From Parachryseolinea silvisoli (lineage in GTDB: Bacteria > Bacteroidota > Bacteroidia > Cytophagales > Cyclobacteriaceae), in assembly GCF_021190955.1 (NCBI RefSeq), contig NZ_JAIOAO010000003.1:248001-312000 (forward strand): 64,000 bases of DNA, written 5' to 3'. Positions 1 to 7,508 of the stretch are shown piece by piece. The position numbers and the translations under genes are program-made. The first letter of the stretch is position 1. Every line of letters starts with the position of its first letter. The notes below the pieces were generated by a model. It was not told the DNA's origin. It did not search any database and was given only the letters and a program-made list of their open reading frames with translations.

Positions 1-105
1 TATAATATGCTCTAACGAGGCATAGCGTCCTTTTTCAACATCTGCCAAACTTGCTTCTTCTTTTCTTAAAAGTGGTACATCGCATCTATAACATTTTTCT
101 ATCAT
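1..105 (-). CDS. HNH endonuclease-like protein, N-terminal part (cut by window edge)
   Basis: The reverse strand from the ATG at 105 gives 35 codons with no stop before the window ends. The peptide starts MIEKCYRCDVPLL and ends GRYASLEHII. A CxxC zinc knuckle at residues 5-8 followed about 25 residues later by the S-x-EHII motif is the opening of the HNH nuclease fold, where the next residues are normally P-x-x-GG; those lie outside the window. HNH proteins of this layout often sit in defence islands, and the next gene on the same strand belongs to a sporadically distributed family. A stand-alone nuclease or the nuclease part of a larger protein are both possible. The family call rests on two short motifs only. 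Confidence 0.55.
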   Translation of the reverse strand, partial: MIEKCYRCDVPLLRKEEASLADVEKGRYASLEHII

Positions 106-402
106 AAATTCACTTCCTTGATCTAAATTTGACTCACTACAATTTAAAACAAATAATAAAGCCCATCTAGACTATCGGGATATTCGGCCAGTCGTAGGCG
201 GACACTCATAGGTGAAGCTAATGAGCCATTGGAATCTACTTTCTGTTCCGTTGATTAATTACTTGGAATAGACTGGAAGACCTTTCCCGATCCAATGAAA
301 CGCACGGTAAGTGAATTTAGGGATTCGATCAATGATCTTTCTAATTGTCAAAGTATCCATTATATAATGAGTTAATTTCCTGCGTCAAGGAAAGCTTTAT
401 TC
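106..402. other. Intergenic, nothing recognised
   Basis: About 300 bases between the HNH gene start and the stop of the DUF6119 gene. Moderately AT-rich, stops in all frames, no strong hairpin with a T-run. A promoter for the leftward HNH gene would have to lie here, but no clear TAnnTTTG element was picked out. Confidence 0.4.
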
Positions 403-2172
403 CTATAGGTCCAATACCTGAAATCCAACATCCATACCCCGAAGATTTTTTATCAACTCACTAAGGGAGAATTTTGCAATGTTTGATTCGAATGATGTTA
501 TATCAATAAGATTGCGTTTCTTTTTCGCGGTGTCTCGTACGGCAAGAACAAGTGTAATCTTTCTCGTAGCAAAGATGTCTAGAAATTGATCTTCTGAGAT
601 GTTATCCAACTGTTTTTTAACATCCAAAAAGTACTTATCTGTGCCGTTGTATTTCTTTGCGGAACTGAAAAGAAGTTTTAAGAAGACGAACCCAGTCTTT
701 GTGTCTTCATTTATTCTCTTGGCAGATATGAGGATTTGATTAGCTAAATCTCGCATAGAATTATCAAATCCAGATTTAACATGAATTAGATATACATTCT
801 CGTCATCCCATTGAAGTACATCGCATGCTTCAATATTTTCAGGGGTGCATTTGTGTAATACAATTGTTTTTGCTTTTCCAATATGCTTTTCGTTGAACGT
901 GTCTTCTATGTCTGTGGCATTGGTCCATTTGTCAATGTCGCCGCGGTAGAGATATTTGGCTATGAAGTCGCCGCATTGTGCATTTAGTTTACTTATAAAT
1001 CCCGGTTTAATTTCAAACCATTCTTTTTCATGAAGAAAATAGCTCTTCTGTTGGTGATAAATTTCTGTATAGTAGTGGTTTTCAAGCTTGTCAGTCGTCA
1101 TGATATTTCCGTCGCTATCGTATGACGTTATTATTGTGGCGCCTAGAACTCGAATAAATTCGTTTAGGTCGAGTCTGAGAAATTTAGATCTTATAAATTT
1201 TACCACTACTGCTATTTTCTTTATCGGATGATCGTGAATTTCGACCTCTTCAGGTCCCTTGTACTTAAATGTGATTGTATACTTTGCGGCGTCTAAGTAT
1301 TTATCGAAATCGCGATGACAAAGCTCAACATCACAAGTAGGCTGCCTTTCGCAGTACTCCTCATAACATGAAGTAATAACCGAGCGTTCGAGGTCGACGA
1401 TTAGTATTTGCTCTGGCTTGCTTAGTTTCTTAACGCCATTTATTTCCACCACAGGGGCTACGGTAGCTAATAGCTCCTCACATCTCTTTATAATGACTAG
1501 TAATTGATCGAACGATATTGTCTTTTTTATCGTGAAGGAATTTTTTGCAATGCAAAGCTTATCAGAGTCGATATCATCTTGAGTAAAACCAAAGAGTTTT
1601 AGGTGATCTGGATTGAGCGCAGATTGTAATTCTTGGTAAAAATTTCCAAAATTTTCGTTTTCATTAAGATTGTAGTCCTTTCGGAAAAATTTTATTTCTC
1701 CTAGAATTCCCCCGGTGAGATTTTTCTCCCTAGACGACCGTATTGTTTTGTCATCAGCCTTTATTATCCTAGATAGTATTTCAAGTCCAAAATCATTCTC
1801 GGTAATACCTTGCAGGGCAGTATGTCCGTATCCACCTGTTATTGCATAGATTTTGTTCGATCGATTATTTTGAAAAAGGATTACATAGCTTTCATTTGAA
1901 TTTTTAGTCCGCGATACAATATCAGTACCTGGTTTAGCCACTACGCCGATAAAATCCTTCCAGAGAATCGGTGTAGTAGTCTTTTTAAAGAAGAGGTGAA
2001 TTGTAAATTCTGTCGATAGGTTTGGATTAACTAATTGTTCTTTGAACTTCTTTTTTTTCAACAAAGCTATCAAATAGGGTATATCGACTACCGTCGTTTG
2101 AGGCTGGTGCTTAACCAATTCCCTGATTTCATCTTTAATCGCATAGATGCCTATTTGTATTTTTTCAGACAT
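403..2172 (-). CDS. DUF6119 / TIGR04141 sporadically distributed protein
   Basis: A 589-residue cytoplasmic protein with no signal peptide. It shows the landmarks of the TIGR04141 (DUF6119) family: the opening strand IQIGIYAIKD, a segment TPILWKDF (about residues 68-75), the central GGYGHTAL...DFGLEIL block (about 113-133), and near the C-terminus a CDVL-x15-HVKSGF block (about 455-476) where the family usually has an acidic-Cys-Asp and HVK pair. The family is scattered by horizontal transfer and often found beside restriction or other defence genes; its biochemical activity is not established to my knowledge. Its GC content is clearly lower than that of the metabolic genes further right, which fits an acquired island. 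It lies upstream of, and in line with, the partial HNH gene. Confidence 0.8.
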   Translation of the reverse strand: MSEKIQIGIYAIKDEIRELVKHQPQTTVVDIPYLIALLKKKKFKEQLVNPNLSTEFTIHLFFKKTTTPILWKDFIGVVAKPGTDIVSRTKNSNESYVILFQNNRSNKIYAITGGYGHTALQGITENDFGLEILSRIIKADDKTIRSSREKNLTGGILGEIKFFRKDYNLNENENFGNFYQELQSALNPDHLKLFGFTQDDIDSDKLCIAKNSFTIKKTISFDQLLVIIKRCEELLATVAPVVEINGVKKLSKPEQILIVDLERSVITSCYEEYCERQPTCDVELCHRDFDKYLDAAKYTITFKYKGPEEVEIHDHPIKKIAVVVKFIRSKFLRLDLNEFIRVLGATIITSYDSDGNIMTTDKLENHYYTEIYHQQKSYFLHEKEWFEIKPGFISKLNAQCGDFIAKYLYRGDIDKWTNATDIEDTFNEKHIGKAKTIVLHKCTPENIEACDVLQWDDENVYLIHVKSGFDNSMRDLANQILISAKRINEDTKTGFVFLKLLFSSAKKYNGTDKYFLDVKKQLDNISEDQFLDIFATRKITLVLAVRDTAKKKRNLIDITSFESNIAKFSLSELIKNLRGMDVGFQVLDL

Positions 2173-2484
2173 AAATGTTTATTGAGCTTATGGCTATTCG
2201 CTGGTATAGTCTTCTAGATGCTACAAGCGAACGATTCTTTTCGAAAATAATGTTTTCATTTTTGGAGCATCTGGCTAGTTTTCCCGATGCCTGTACAGAC
2301 TTTCCCAGTCGCCATATTGAGAGATATCATACTGGCTATAGGCGATACCATTAAGCAAGGACTATCTGAATTTGGGGTTTGAGTCTTTGTATATTAAAGA
2401 GTGTATTTTCGACGTTAGGTATAAGATATTCCGTAGAAAATAATCTACAACAAGTAATTTGTGTTGTTTTACTGGTTTTGATTC
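2173..2484. other. AT-rich intergenic segment, nothing recognised
   Basis: Lies upstream of the DUF6119 gene. Only short open frames occur and none has a credible start or family resemblance. The promoter of the leftward DUF6119 gene should be here. Confidence 0.35.
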
Positions 2485-3190
2485 AAACTGGTAATGCCTT
2501 CGGCCTGGCCTATCCGCCACAAGTCCGGCCGCCTCTGGGTCATCGCGCTTCCGGCTTTCCGCTTCTATCCCTATTGCGGGTGTCCTTAGTAACGGGTTCT
2601 CATGCATCACCATATGTTTCTTTATGACGGCAGTCCCACGACTCCCACCGCACGCCCTCGCGCATGCCTAACCCGCGCCTTGGCAGCCTCCGGCCTGCCT
2701 CAAGGTCGAAGCGGTGCGCTCCGCGCGGGTGGTTGTGGGGCCGGCACAAAAGTCCCGCCAGGGGCTCCTCTTTATGGCCTACCCACTCCGCGCCGGCAGG
2801 GAGCCCAGACCTTACTACGCACATTCCAGCGCGCCTGGGCACCCTGCCGTTCCCTGCCGCACTTGCCTCGTTCCGTAGCCCATTCCGTTCCGCCCCTGTC
2901 ATGCCTTTTGTCCGGCCCTGCTGACGTGTTTTTTATATGGCGCCGCTGCGCTCTGCCTAATCAGCGGCCAGCTTTTACACAACCACCCGTGCTCGCGCGG
3001 TCTTGTCCCGCCTTTATTTTTTGCGGGGGGACCGCAGGGGCGGGCCAAGCCCAGTTGTTGGTGCGCGCCTTGATCCTCGCCGGCTCCCCCCGCACCCCCC
3101 ATACGCCGGCTCGGGCGCGCGAGAGACCAACGGACGGTTTGTCGCTTACGATGTCCTTTACAACTCGGTTGACCGGGGAGTGAGTCGTTG
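2485..3190. other. GC-rich block without a convincing gene
   Basis: Base composition switches abruptly from AT-rich to strongly GC-rich near 2485 and back near 3190. Several overlapping open frames exist on both strands, but they are the kind any GC-rich stretch gives: low-complexity Arg/Pro/Gly/Ala-rich translations with no signal peptide, no fold-like hydrophobic pattern and no recognisable motif. Short self-complementary tracts such as GCGCTCCGCGC (around 2718-2728) suggest that a transcript could fold. It could be a structured RNA, a decayed mobile element or foreign DNA. Its neighbours are the DUF6119 gene on the left and two small paralogous genes on the right. Confidence 0.35.
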
Positions 3191-3387
3191 TGACTTACGG
3201 CGTGCTGCACTTAAACACAGGACCAAAGTTACGGGCGTGCGGATCAGAAAGCTGCAAGGGTTCGCTGCGCCCGCTCAAAACAAAATCTCCACCTTTCGCT
3301 TCCGCCGCCCCAGCCATCGCGGCTACAGGTAGTATTTTCTTTTGGCGGCCCTTGCACCTTTCTGACCGATCCCGTGATGTGGGCCCT

Positions 3388-3564
3388 ATGTTTAAATACA
3401 TCCTTCGTGTACCAATCGGCGGCCGGTGGCTGTTGGTCGGCATTGCCCCTAAGTGGTGGGCTGCGTTTAGTCTTCATGTTGGTTCTTCGCGTCGCTATCG
3501 CAAAGAGCTGTTCCTGGTGCGTGTGTTCTGGTTTGAAGTTTGTCTTTCAGAGCTCCCTTTTTAG
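3388..3564 (+). CDS. 58-residue protein, first of a tandem paralogous pair
   Basis: An ATG at 3388 opens a 58-codon frame ending at TAG 3562-3564. The next gene has exactly the same length, and the two products align without gaps at 19 of 58 positions, concentrated in two blocks: IGG-x-WLLVGI (residues 10-19) and R-x-x-WF-x-x-C-x-S (45-54), plus P57. Conservation of length, start and protein-level pattern is strong evidence that both are real genes and not chance frames. The product is rich in Trp, Phe and Leu and is probably membrane-associated or a small hydrophobic structural or toxic protein. I do not recognise the family. The stop codon lies inside a 10-bp hairpin (3549-3572). Confidence 0.6.
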   Translation: MFKYILRVPIGGRWLLVGIAPKWWAAFSLHVGSSRRYRKELFLVRVFWFEVCLSELPF

Positions 3565-3572
3565 GGGGCTCT
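3549..3572 (+). promoter_or_regulatory. Hairpin overlapping the stop of the first 58-residue gene
   Basis: The 10-bp arms 3549-3558 and 3563-3572 pair completely in RNA (one G-U), with a TTTT loop. No T-run follows, so it looks more like an RNA stability or translational element between the two tandem genes than a terminator. Confidence 0.4.
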
Positions 3573-3590
3573 TGCCTAACTCATTCACGC

Positions 3591-3767
3591 ATGTACAAAG
3601 TTTTATATCGTGATCGTATCGGCGGCTGGTGGCTGTTGGTAGGTATTTGGCGCACGTGGCCTGATCCATCGCTCTTTAAATTTCAGGAGACTGACAACTG
3701 GGGTTGGCCTCAGTATAGTATTCGTTTGCTGTGGTTTAGTATTTGCATTTCAAGGAACCCCGTATAG
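3591..3767 (+). CDS. 58-residue protein, second of a tandem paralogous pair
   Basis: Starts at ATG 3591, 26 bases after the stop of its paralog, and ends at TAG 3767. The product begins MYKVLYRDRIGGWWLLVGI and shares the IGG-x-WLLVGI block and the R-x-x-WF-x-x-C-x-S block with the first copy, while residues 24-44 have diverged completely. This pattern, two conserved aromatic blocks flanking a variable middle, suggests an old duplication under selection. No signal peptide is obvious. The pair sits between the GC-rich block and the DUF3800 gene, on the opposite strand from both large island genes. Function unknown; a small membrane-active protein or a phage-derived small protein are possibilities. 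Confidence 0.6.
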   Translation: MYKVLYRDRIGGWWLLVGIWRTWPDPSLFKFQETDNWGWPQYSIRLLWFSICISRNPV

Positions 3768-3852
3768 GGACTTCTTTTTCATGGGGCAGTTGGTGTTGGG
3801 CTACTCTTCTTATTCCACGAAGGGATCAATGATCGATCAAAGGTGATTTGCC

Positions 3853-4953
3853 CTAATTGGACTCCCCACTTTTTCGATTCAACTGCGCCTCTTCGTGTTT
3901 GCAAGCCAAATTGGCTAGATAGTCTAGAATATTTTCTCCCTTTTTCTGTGTCATATCCGGCATTTTACTGTTAAAATCGGGAAATATCGAATGGTGAAAA
4001 AGATGCATTAGTCGGGTCTCCAATATTTCCCTTGCGAAACGATCTTCGCTTTTCTTAATGTAAATTTCCGTTACAGCATGACGGACCGAACTCGCTAAAA
4101 TGTCGGCGAGTTGAACTTGTTTTACTTCTTTCGAATTAACAAGGGATAACTCTCGAATTAGAAAGGGAAATTTTAATGTATCACCTTCGAAACCTACAAC
4201 CGCAGGCTCTATTTTTTTTGACGACAGAAACTCAAGGTAATGCTTTGAAAACTCAATCTGTTTTGAATCATCGTGAAAAACATTAAATGGCTCTTCTACT
4301 GTCTCTCCCCACTGATTGCACAAAATAACAAAGGACGTCAATGCCAGATCTAAATCAAATTTATCTAAATGTGAGAGTATATCTCTTATGTGTCGCATAC
4401 TGGACATTATTAAATCTAGTAATCCACGAGTGGCATCATCCGATATTTTATATTCATCATGCATTACGGTATAAAAATTAGCGATGGATTCATTTGTTTT
4501 CGTTTTGACCATTAGCAAAAACGCAAATAGCATTTTTGCAAATCTCTCCTGTCCCCATCCAAACTTTCCGATTACGTATAGACTATTTGCCAAATGAGCA
4601 TTTAACCCTGACCCATATCCGTCGTGATTCATATCGTGATAAAGCACCGGCTCAATTAATCGATCTACAATATGAGCAGTTAAGGCAAATTCTTTATCAC
4701 TTACTGAATATCTAACCGAAGCCTCGGAAATTGCGTCGTCGTTTAAAATCTGTAATATTTGAAGTTGATTTGATCTAGACTTTCGGATGGACTTAAAATG
4801 AACTTCGTCTGCTTGACACTTGATCCGAGAAAGAAGTTCATCGGCTCTTTCATGCTGAAAACTGCAGGACATTAGAGCATAAACAGGCTGATTTACATCT
4901 AACAAATTGTCGCCGGTGTTTCCAGCTTCATCAAAATATACATTAATGGGCAT
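3853..4953 (-). CDS. DUF3800 domain protein
   Basis: About 366 residues from ATG 4953; an in-frame GTG two codons earlier (4959) could also start it. The N-terminus reads MPINVYFDEAGNTG, the diagnostic DUF3800 opening in which the first acidic residue lies on the first strand of an RNase H-like fold. The C-terminal half carries the usual QLADILASSVRHA helix (around residues 275-290), where the family has a conserved Q-x-AD. DUF3800 proteins are widespread, patchy, and often found in defence islands or mobile elements; a nuclease role has been proposed but is not shown here. The gene is AT-rich compared with the rest of the window. It points toward the pair of small genes. Confidence 0.8.
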   Translation of the reverse strand: MPINVYFDEAGNTGDNLLDVNQPVYALMSCSFQHERADELLSRIKCQADEVHFKSIRKSRSNQLQILQILNDDAISEASVRYSVSDKEFALTAHIVDRLIEPVLYHDMNHDGYGSGLNAHLANSLYVIGKFGWGQERFAKMLFAFLLMVKTKTNESIANFYTVMHDEYKISDDATRGLLDLIMSSMRHIRDILSHLDKFDLDLALTSFVILCNQWGETVEEPFNVFHDDSKQIEFSKHYLEFLSSKKIEPAVVGFEGDTLKFPFLIRELSLVNSKEVKQVQLADILASSVRHAVTEIYIKKSEDRFAREILETRLMHLFHHSIFPDFNSKMPDMTQKKGENILDYLANLACKHEEAQLNRKSGESN

Positions 4954-5046
4954 AGTCACAATGTTAACAACGGTTAGGAAGATAGTGAAATATGTATAAT
5001 GATTACGTTAGCCATGTGGAATAAAATCAAAGAGCCGCCAAAGGTG

Positions 5047-5191
5047 TGCCTGCGGGAAGGCGGAAGTCAAGGTCAGGCCCTGCGGGTTTTGATAAAAAAT
5101 AGTTTTCGGAACCAGGCCACTCCGAACGATAACCTACAGAGCACAAAACTATTTTTTATCAAAAACCTTGACTTCCGCCTTCCCGCAGGCA
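5047..5191. repeat. Long interrupted inverted repeat (145 bp)
   Basis: The outer arms 5047-5073 and 5165-5191 are perfect 27-bp inverse complements. Inner arms 5087-5106 and 5145-5164 are perfect 20-bp complements directly abutting the right outer arm. A 13-base bulge (5074-5086) interrupts only the left side and a 38-base loop (5107-5144) closes it. The structure lies in the 325-base gap between the DUF3800 gene and the next gene. It has no long T-run immediately after it, although a pyrimidine tract follows at 5201-5232. Candidates are a miniature inverted-repeat element, a recombination scar at the island edge, or a structured RNA. Confidence 0.85.
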
Positions 5192-5278
5192 GTGAGTCGG
5201 CTTCTCTTTTCTTTTTTTCCTTTTTCTTTTCTCTGGAAGTGTGTGCGCGCCAGCGGCAAAAATCAAATGCCGTAATCT

Positions 5279-5689
5279 ATGAAAATCAAAACACACCGAA
5301 TGATGAAAGAGTATGCTGGAGAACACTTCTTCATACTGTCCAAGGGAACTAATGCAGGAAAACCACTGGCAAAGCCCTGCCCGAATTGCTTTGTATTCCT
5401 GGCCGAAGATGCCGTTGAAAGAGAGCGGTTTTACTGGCTTTGTTACGGCTTATGGGAGGGTGGTTTCTTCCGCCAGTTTTTGTCTGGTACCGTGATCGCG
5501 TTTATTCACCTCGATGATCTTAGACAGCTGATTGTCACCGTTGCAGAGAAGGTGGCCGAGGAAGCTGAAAGTTTCGGTCAGGCTCTGAACGCGCTCACGA
5601 CACTGGCAAAGTACCAAGACGTATTATACGAGCAGCTAACGCTAATTCAACGAGCGAAGCGTAGCTTGATGTACAAAATGCTAAAATGA
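5279..5689 (+). CDS. Uncharacterised 136-residue protein (possibly DUF6943)
   Basis: Starts MKIKTHRMMKEY and contains a short conserved-looking core: FFILSKGTNAGKPL (about residues 17-30) followed by CPNCFV (about 34-39), a CxxC pair that could bind a metal. The C-terminal half is helical and charged. I recall this pattern from small Bacteroidota proteins labelled DUF6943, but cannot confirm it. The gene ends immediately before a rho-independent terminator at 5695-5715 that also faces the convergent operon on the other strand. It sits at the outer edge of the 5.3-7.7 kb cassette and may be functionally tied to it. Function unknown. Confidence 0.7.
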   Translation: MKIKTHRMMKEYAGEHFFILSKGTNAGKPLAKPCPNCFVFLAEDAVERERFYWLCYGLWEGGFFRQFLSGTVIAFIHLDDLRQLIVTVAEKVAEEAESFGQALNALTTLAKYQDVLYEQLTLIQRAKRSLMYKMLK

Positions 5690-5694
5690 AAAAA

Positions 5695-5715
5695 GCCTCC
5701 CCCGGGAGGCCTTTT
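5695..5715. terminator. Bidirectional rho-independent terminator
   Basis: A 7-bp GC stem, 5695-5701 with 5704-5710, is flanked by A-runs on the left and a T-run (5712-5715) on the right. It serves both the rightward 136-residue gene and the leftward four-gene operon, which end toward each other here. Confidence 0.8.
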
Positions 5716-5744
5716 CATTTACAGCGAGCGGATCCTTTTTCTAA

Positions 5745-5927
5745 TCACTCCATACCCAGCGACACCAGGAAACTCGCCACAGCACCTAAAACCGACAGCA
5801 CAATAGTTTCCACGGCGTTCACCAGGTGAAGCGTTACGAAGACGGAAGAGAGGGTTCCGCCAATCACGCCCGCCACCGTGCTTTCACTAAGGGCCGTCAT
5901 CGTCGTACTCGCTCTCGTCGTCGCCAT
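5745..5927 (-). CDS. Small membrane protein, last gene of the coupled cassette
   Basis: A 60-residue product (or 51 if the internal Met at residue 10 starts it) reading ...TALSESTVAGVIGGTLSS followed by hydrophobic stretches around residues 18-36 and 40-57, enough for one or two membrane segments. It overlaps the preceding gene by 41 bases in another frame. A small two-segment membrane protein placed right after another small hydrophobic protein and a DUF5675 protein looks like a holin-type arrangement, but this is inference. It could be dismissed as a chance frame, yet the hydrophobic pattern and the lack of any other gene in the interval argue for it. Confidence 0.55.
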   Translation of the reverse strand: MATTRASTTMTALSESTVAGVIGGTLSSVFVTLHLVNAVETIVLSVLGAVASFLVSLGME

Positions 5928-6129
5928 CCTTGGCCACCGCCGTTTGTGCTACGGCCGTTGCCACAGTACCAGCCACTGTCAGGTAGCCGGCAATGGTAAT
6001 GATGGCTGCCGGCAGTGCCACCGGCGCGGCAAGCAGCGCACCGCTGGCCGCCGCCAGGGCCAGGCCAACAGCCCGTAGCGTTTTGAAAAACTTCGGCGTT
6101 GGCGCCTGCATTCGTTGAATTACATTCAT
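5887..6129 (-). CDS. Small hydrophobic protein, third gene of the coupled cassette
   Basis: An 80-residue product. After a short N-terminal part (MNVIQRMQAPTPKFFKTL) come two hydrophobic Ala/Val/Leu-rich stretches, about residues 22-38 and 41-65, then a strongly acidic tail (DGDDESEYDDDGP). Its ATG overlaps the stop of the DUF5675 gene in an ATGA junction, so translation is coupled. Two membrane helices with an acidic cytoplasmic or periplasmic tail would fit a holin-like or small accessory membrane protein. No catalytic motif. The following small membrane gene starts inside it. Confidence 0.7.
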   Translation of the reverse strand: MNVIQRMQAPTPKFFKTLRAVGLALAAASGALLAAPVALPAAIITIAGYLTVAGTVATAVAQTAVAKDGDDESEYDDDGP

Positions 6130-6530
6130 TGTTCTTTCGATTTAATCGTGATAAAAACTTTTTCTTTTCGGTCCAGTGCAGCCGTTACCAGCGCTTTCAA
6201 CTTCTCGTTTGCTGCCCGCGATTGGATACCGCGTCCGGGGCCGGTGATTGTCGTCACCGGTGCAATACAGCCGAGCAGCTCCCGTTGTGCGTCGTTCGCC
6301 GGGTGGATTAGGATTCCGCTCCGGCCAGGTACGTCTACTACCAGGAGATGATGCCCGCGCTTTTGCGTATACCGTTTTCGCACTTCATACCGGCCTTCCG
6401 GTATACACGAAATGCTCCGCCGGTTTTCCCGCCACGGTAGCTCAATAGAGGGACAGACTAGCTGCCCCTCGTGTTGAATGTGGCCGTTTGTTCCTTCTGG
6501 ATAATATTGCCGATTCAGCTCCAGCTCCAT
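6126..6530 (-). CDS. DUF5675 family protein
   Basis: A 134-residue protein with the DUF5675 layout: N-terminal MELELNR, then GHIQHEGQLVCPSIELPW, a basic middle (IPEGRYEVRKRYT), a GILIHPAN-like strand (about residues 93-100) and the C-terminal GCIAPVTTI and GRGIQSRAA blocks (about 107-126). The HPAN and GCIAP motifs are typical of this family, which occurs in phages and prophage-like clusters and may be a cell-wall-active fold; enzymatic activity is not established. Its ATG overlaps the upstream stop (TAATG) and its stop overlaps the next start (ATGA), so the whole operon is translationally coupled. No signal peptide is present, so export would depend on the neighbouring membrane proteins. Confidence 0.75.
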   Translation of the reverse strand: MELELNRQYYPEGTNGHIQHEGQLVCPSIELPWRENRRSISCIPEGRYEVRKRYTQKRGHHLLVVDVPGRSGILIHPANDAQRELLGCIAPVTTITGPGRGIQSRAANEKLKALVTAALDRKEKVFITIKSKEQ

Positions 6531-7294
6531 TATGCACCTCCGTCTACAGTCACCAGGGTTAAGGCATTGTACGCGCCGTTTTTGAGGGTGTACATAGCGC
6601 CGTTAACGACTTGGTAGAACTCCACGCCAAACGCCAGGAAGAGCGGTTGTCCGTCGGTTTCTCCAAACGACATCTCCAGCGATAGCGCAGCCAGTGGTGC
6701 TGTGCTGCTTACCGACTGTTCCGCGCTTGATGCGCTGTCTGTACCGTAGTCTTCGCCTTGGAAGTCTATGGACGCGCAGGCCGCGACCAGCCGCACGTGT
6801 GTAGCGCCCTGTGGTGCCGCTATCATATTGGCCGGGATGAACGCCGGAATGTCGATGGTCGCGCCGCCGCCGGTGCGGTCGATGGTCGCGGTGTAAGGCG
6901 CAAAAAATGTACGGTTCAGCTTCGCGTTTTCGTTAAACTCAAACCCACGCAACAGCTCCGCTTCGCCGTCAATCACATTGCGCTCGCCGCGCAAGTTGGT
7001 CGCATCTGCCTTAATCACCTTCATCATCTCCGCCGTCAGGCGGCTCGGCATCCTGCCGTCAGATGTGTTGATTGTAAGCGCCCGGAAAGCGGTGCGAAGC
7101 AGCTTGCCGGCGGTGCCGGCTCTGCCGAATTCCGATCCGTTCTCACGTGTGCGCTGAAAGGCGGCATCGTTCTTAATGCGCTCTCCATCCACTCCGCCTT
7201 TTGTCCGCGCCAGGAACCCGTCCTGCGCGGTTTTGTAGAAGCTTACGCCTCCCATTTGGCCTGTCAGTTTGATCAGGCCTTCTTGTCTTGCCAT
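6530..7294 (-). CDS. Uncharacterised 254-residue protein, first gene of the coupled cassette
   Basis: Begins MARQEGLIKLTGQMGGVSFY and continues with a basic segment (GGVDGERIKNDAAFQRTREN, about residues 33-52) and a beta-rich C-terminal half. Proteins with this MARQEG...GGVSFYK opening are, from memory, recurrent in Bacteroidota next to DUF5675 genes, but no function is known to me. The basic N-terminus with repeated R/K and the beta-rich remainder resemble a small phage structural protein; this is inference. No signal peptide or membrane segment. It leads a four-gene operon in which every junction overlaps. GC content is higher than in the flanking defence-like island. Confidence 0.7.
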   Translation of the reverse strand: MARQEGLIKLTGQMGGVSFYKTAQDGFLARTKGGVDGERIKNDAAFQRTRENGSEFGRAGTAGKLLRTAFRALTINTSDGRMPSRLTAEMMKVIKADATNLRGERNVIDGEAELLRGFEFNENAKLNRTFFAPYTATIDRTGGGATIDIPAFIPANMIAAPQGATHVRLVAACASIDFQGEDYGTDSASSAEQSVSSTAPLAALSLEMSFGETDGQPLFLAFGVEFYQVVNGAMYTLKNGAYNALTLVTVDGGA

Positions 7295-7508
7295 TTATTA
7301 TTGTTTCGTTGTCCGCCCTGTTTACATGCCCAAGGCGGTTAGGCCGTCGTTGCAACAACAGCAGCAAAAGAATAATGAAAGGGGCGGTCGTCAAAAGAGC
7401 AGGTTCCGCATCAGGTTATGTTGTGCCAATTCTTCCTAAATCTTCCAATTGCTATATTCCCGACGCATCGTTAAACCATCGGGATAGCAGTAGCATAGAT
7501 AAAGTATT

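Noticed and set aside
2600-3210. Several overlapping frames of 80-190 codons on both strands
   Set aside because: They are low-complexity Arg/Pro/Gly-rich translations produced by high GC content, overlap each other heavily and show no motif or signal.
3574-3580. GCCTAAC resembling an integron attC core between two small genes
   Set aside because: No matching GTTRRRY partner at the expected distance, no imperfect palindrome of attC shape, and no integrase in the window.
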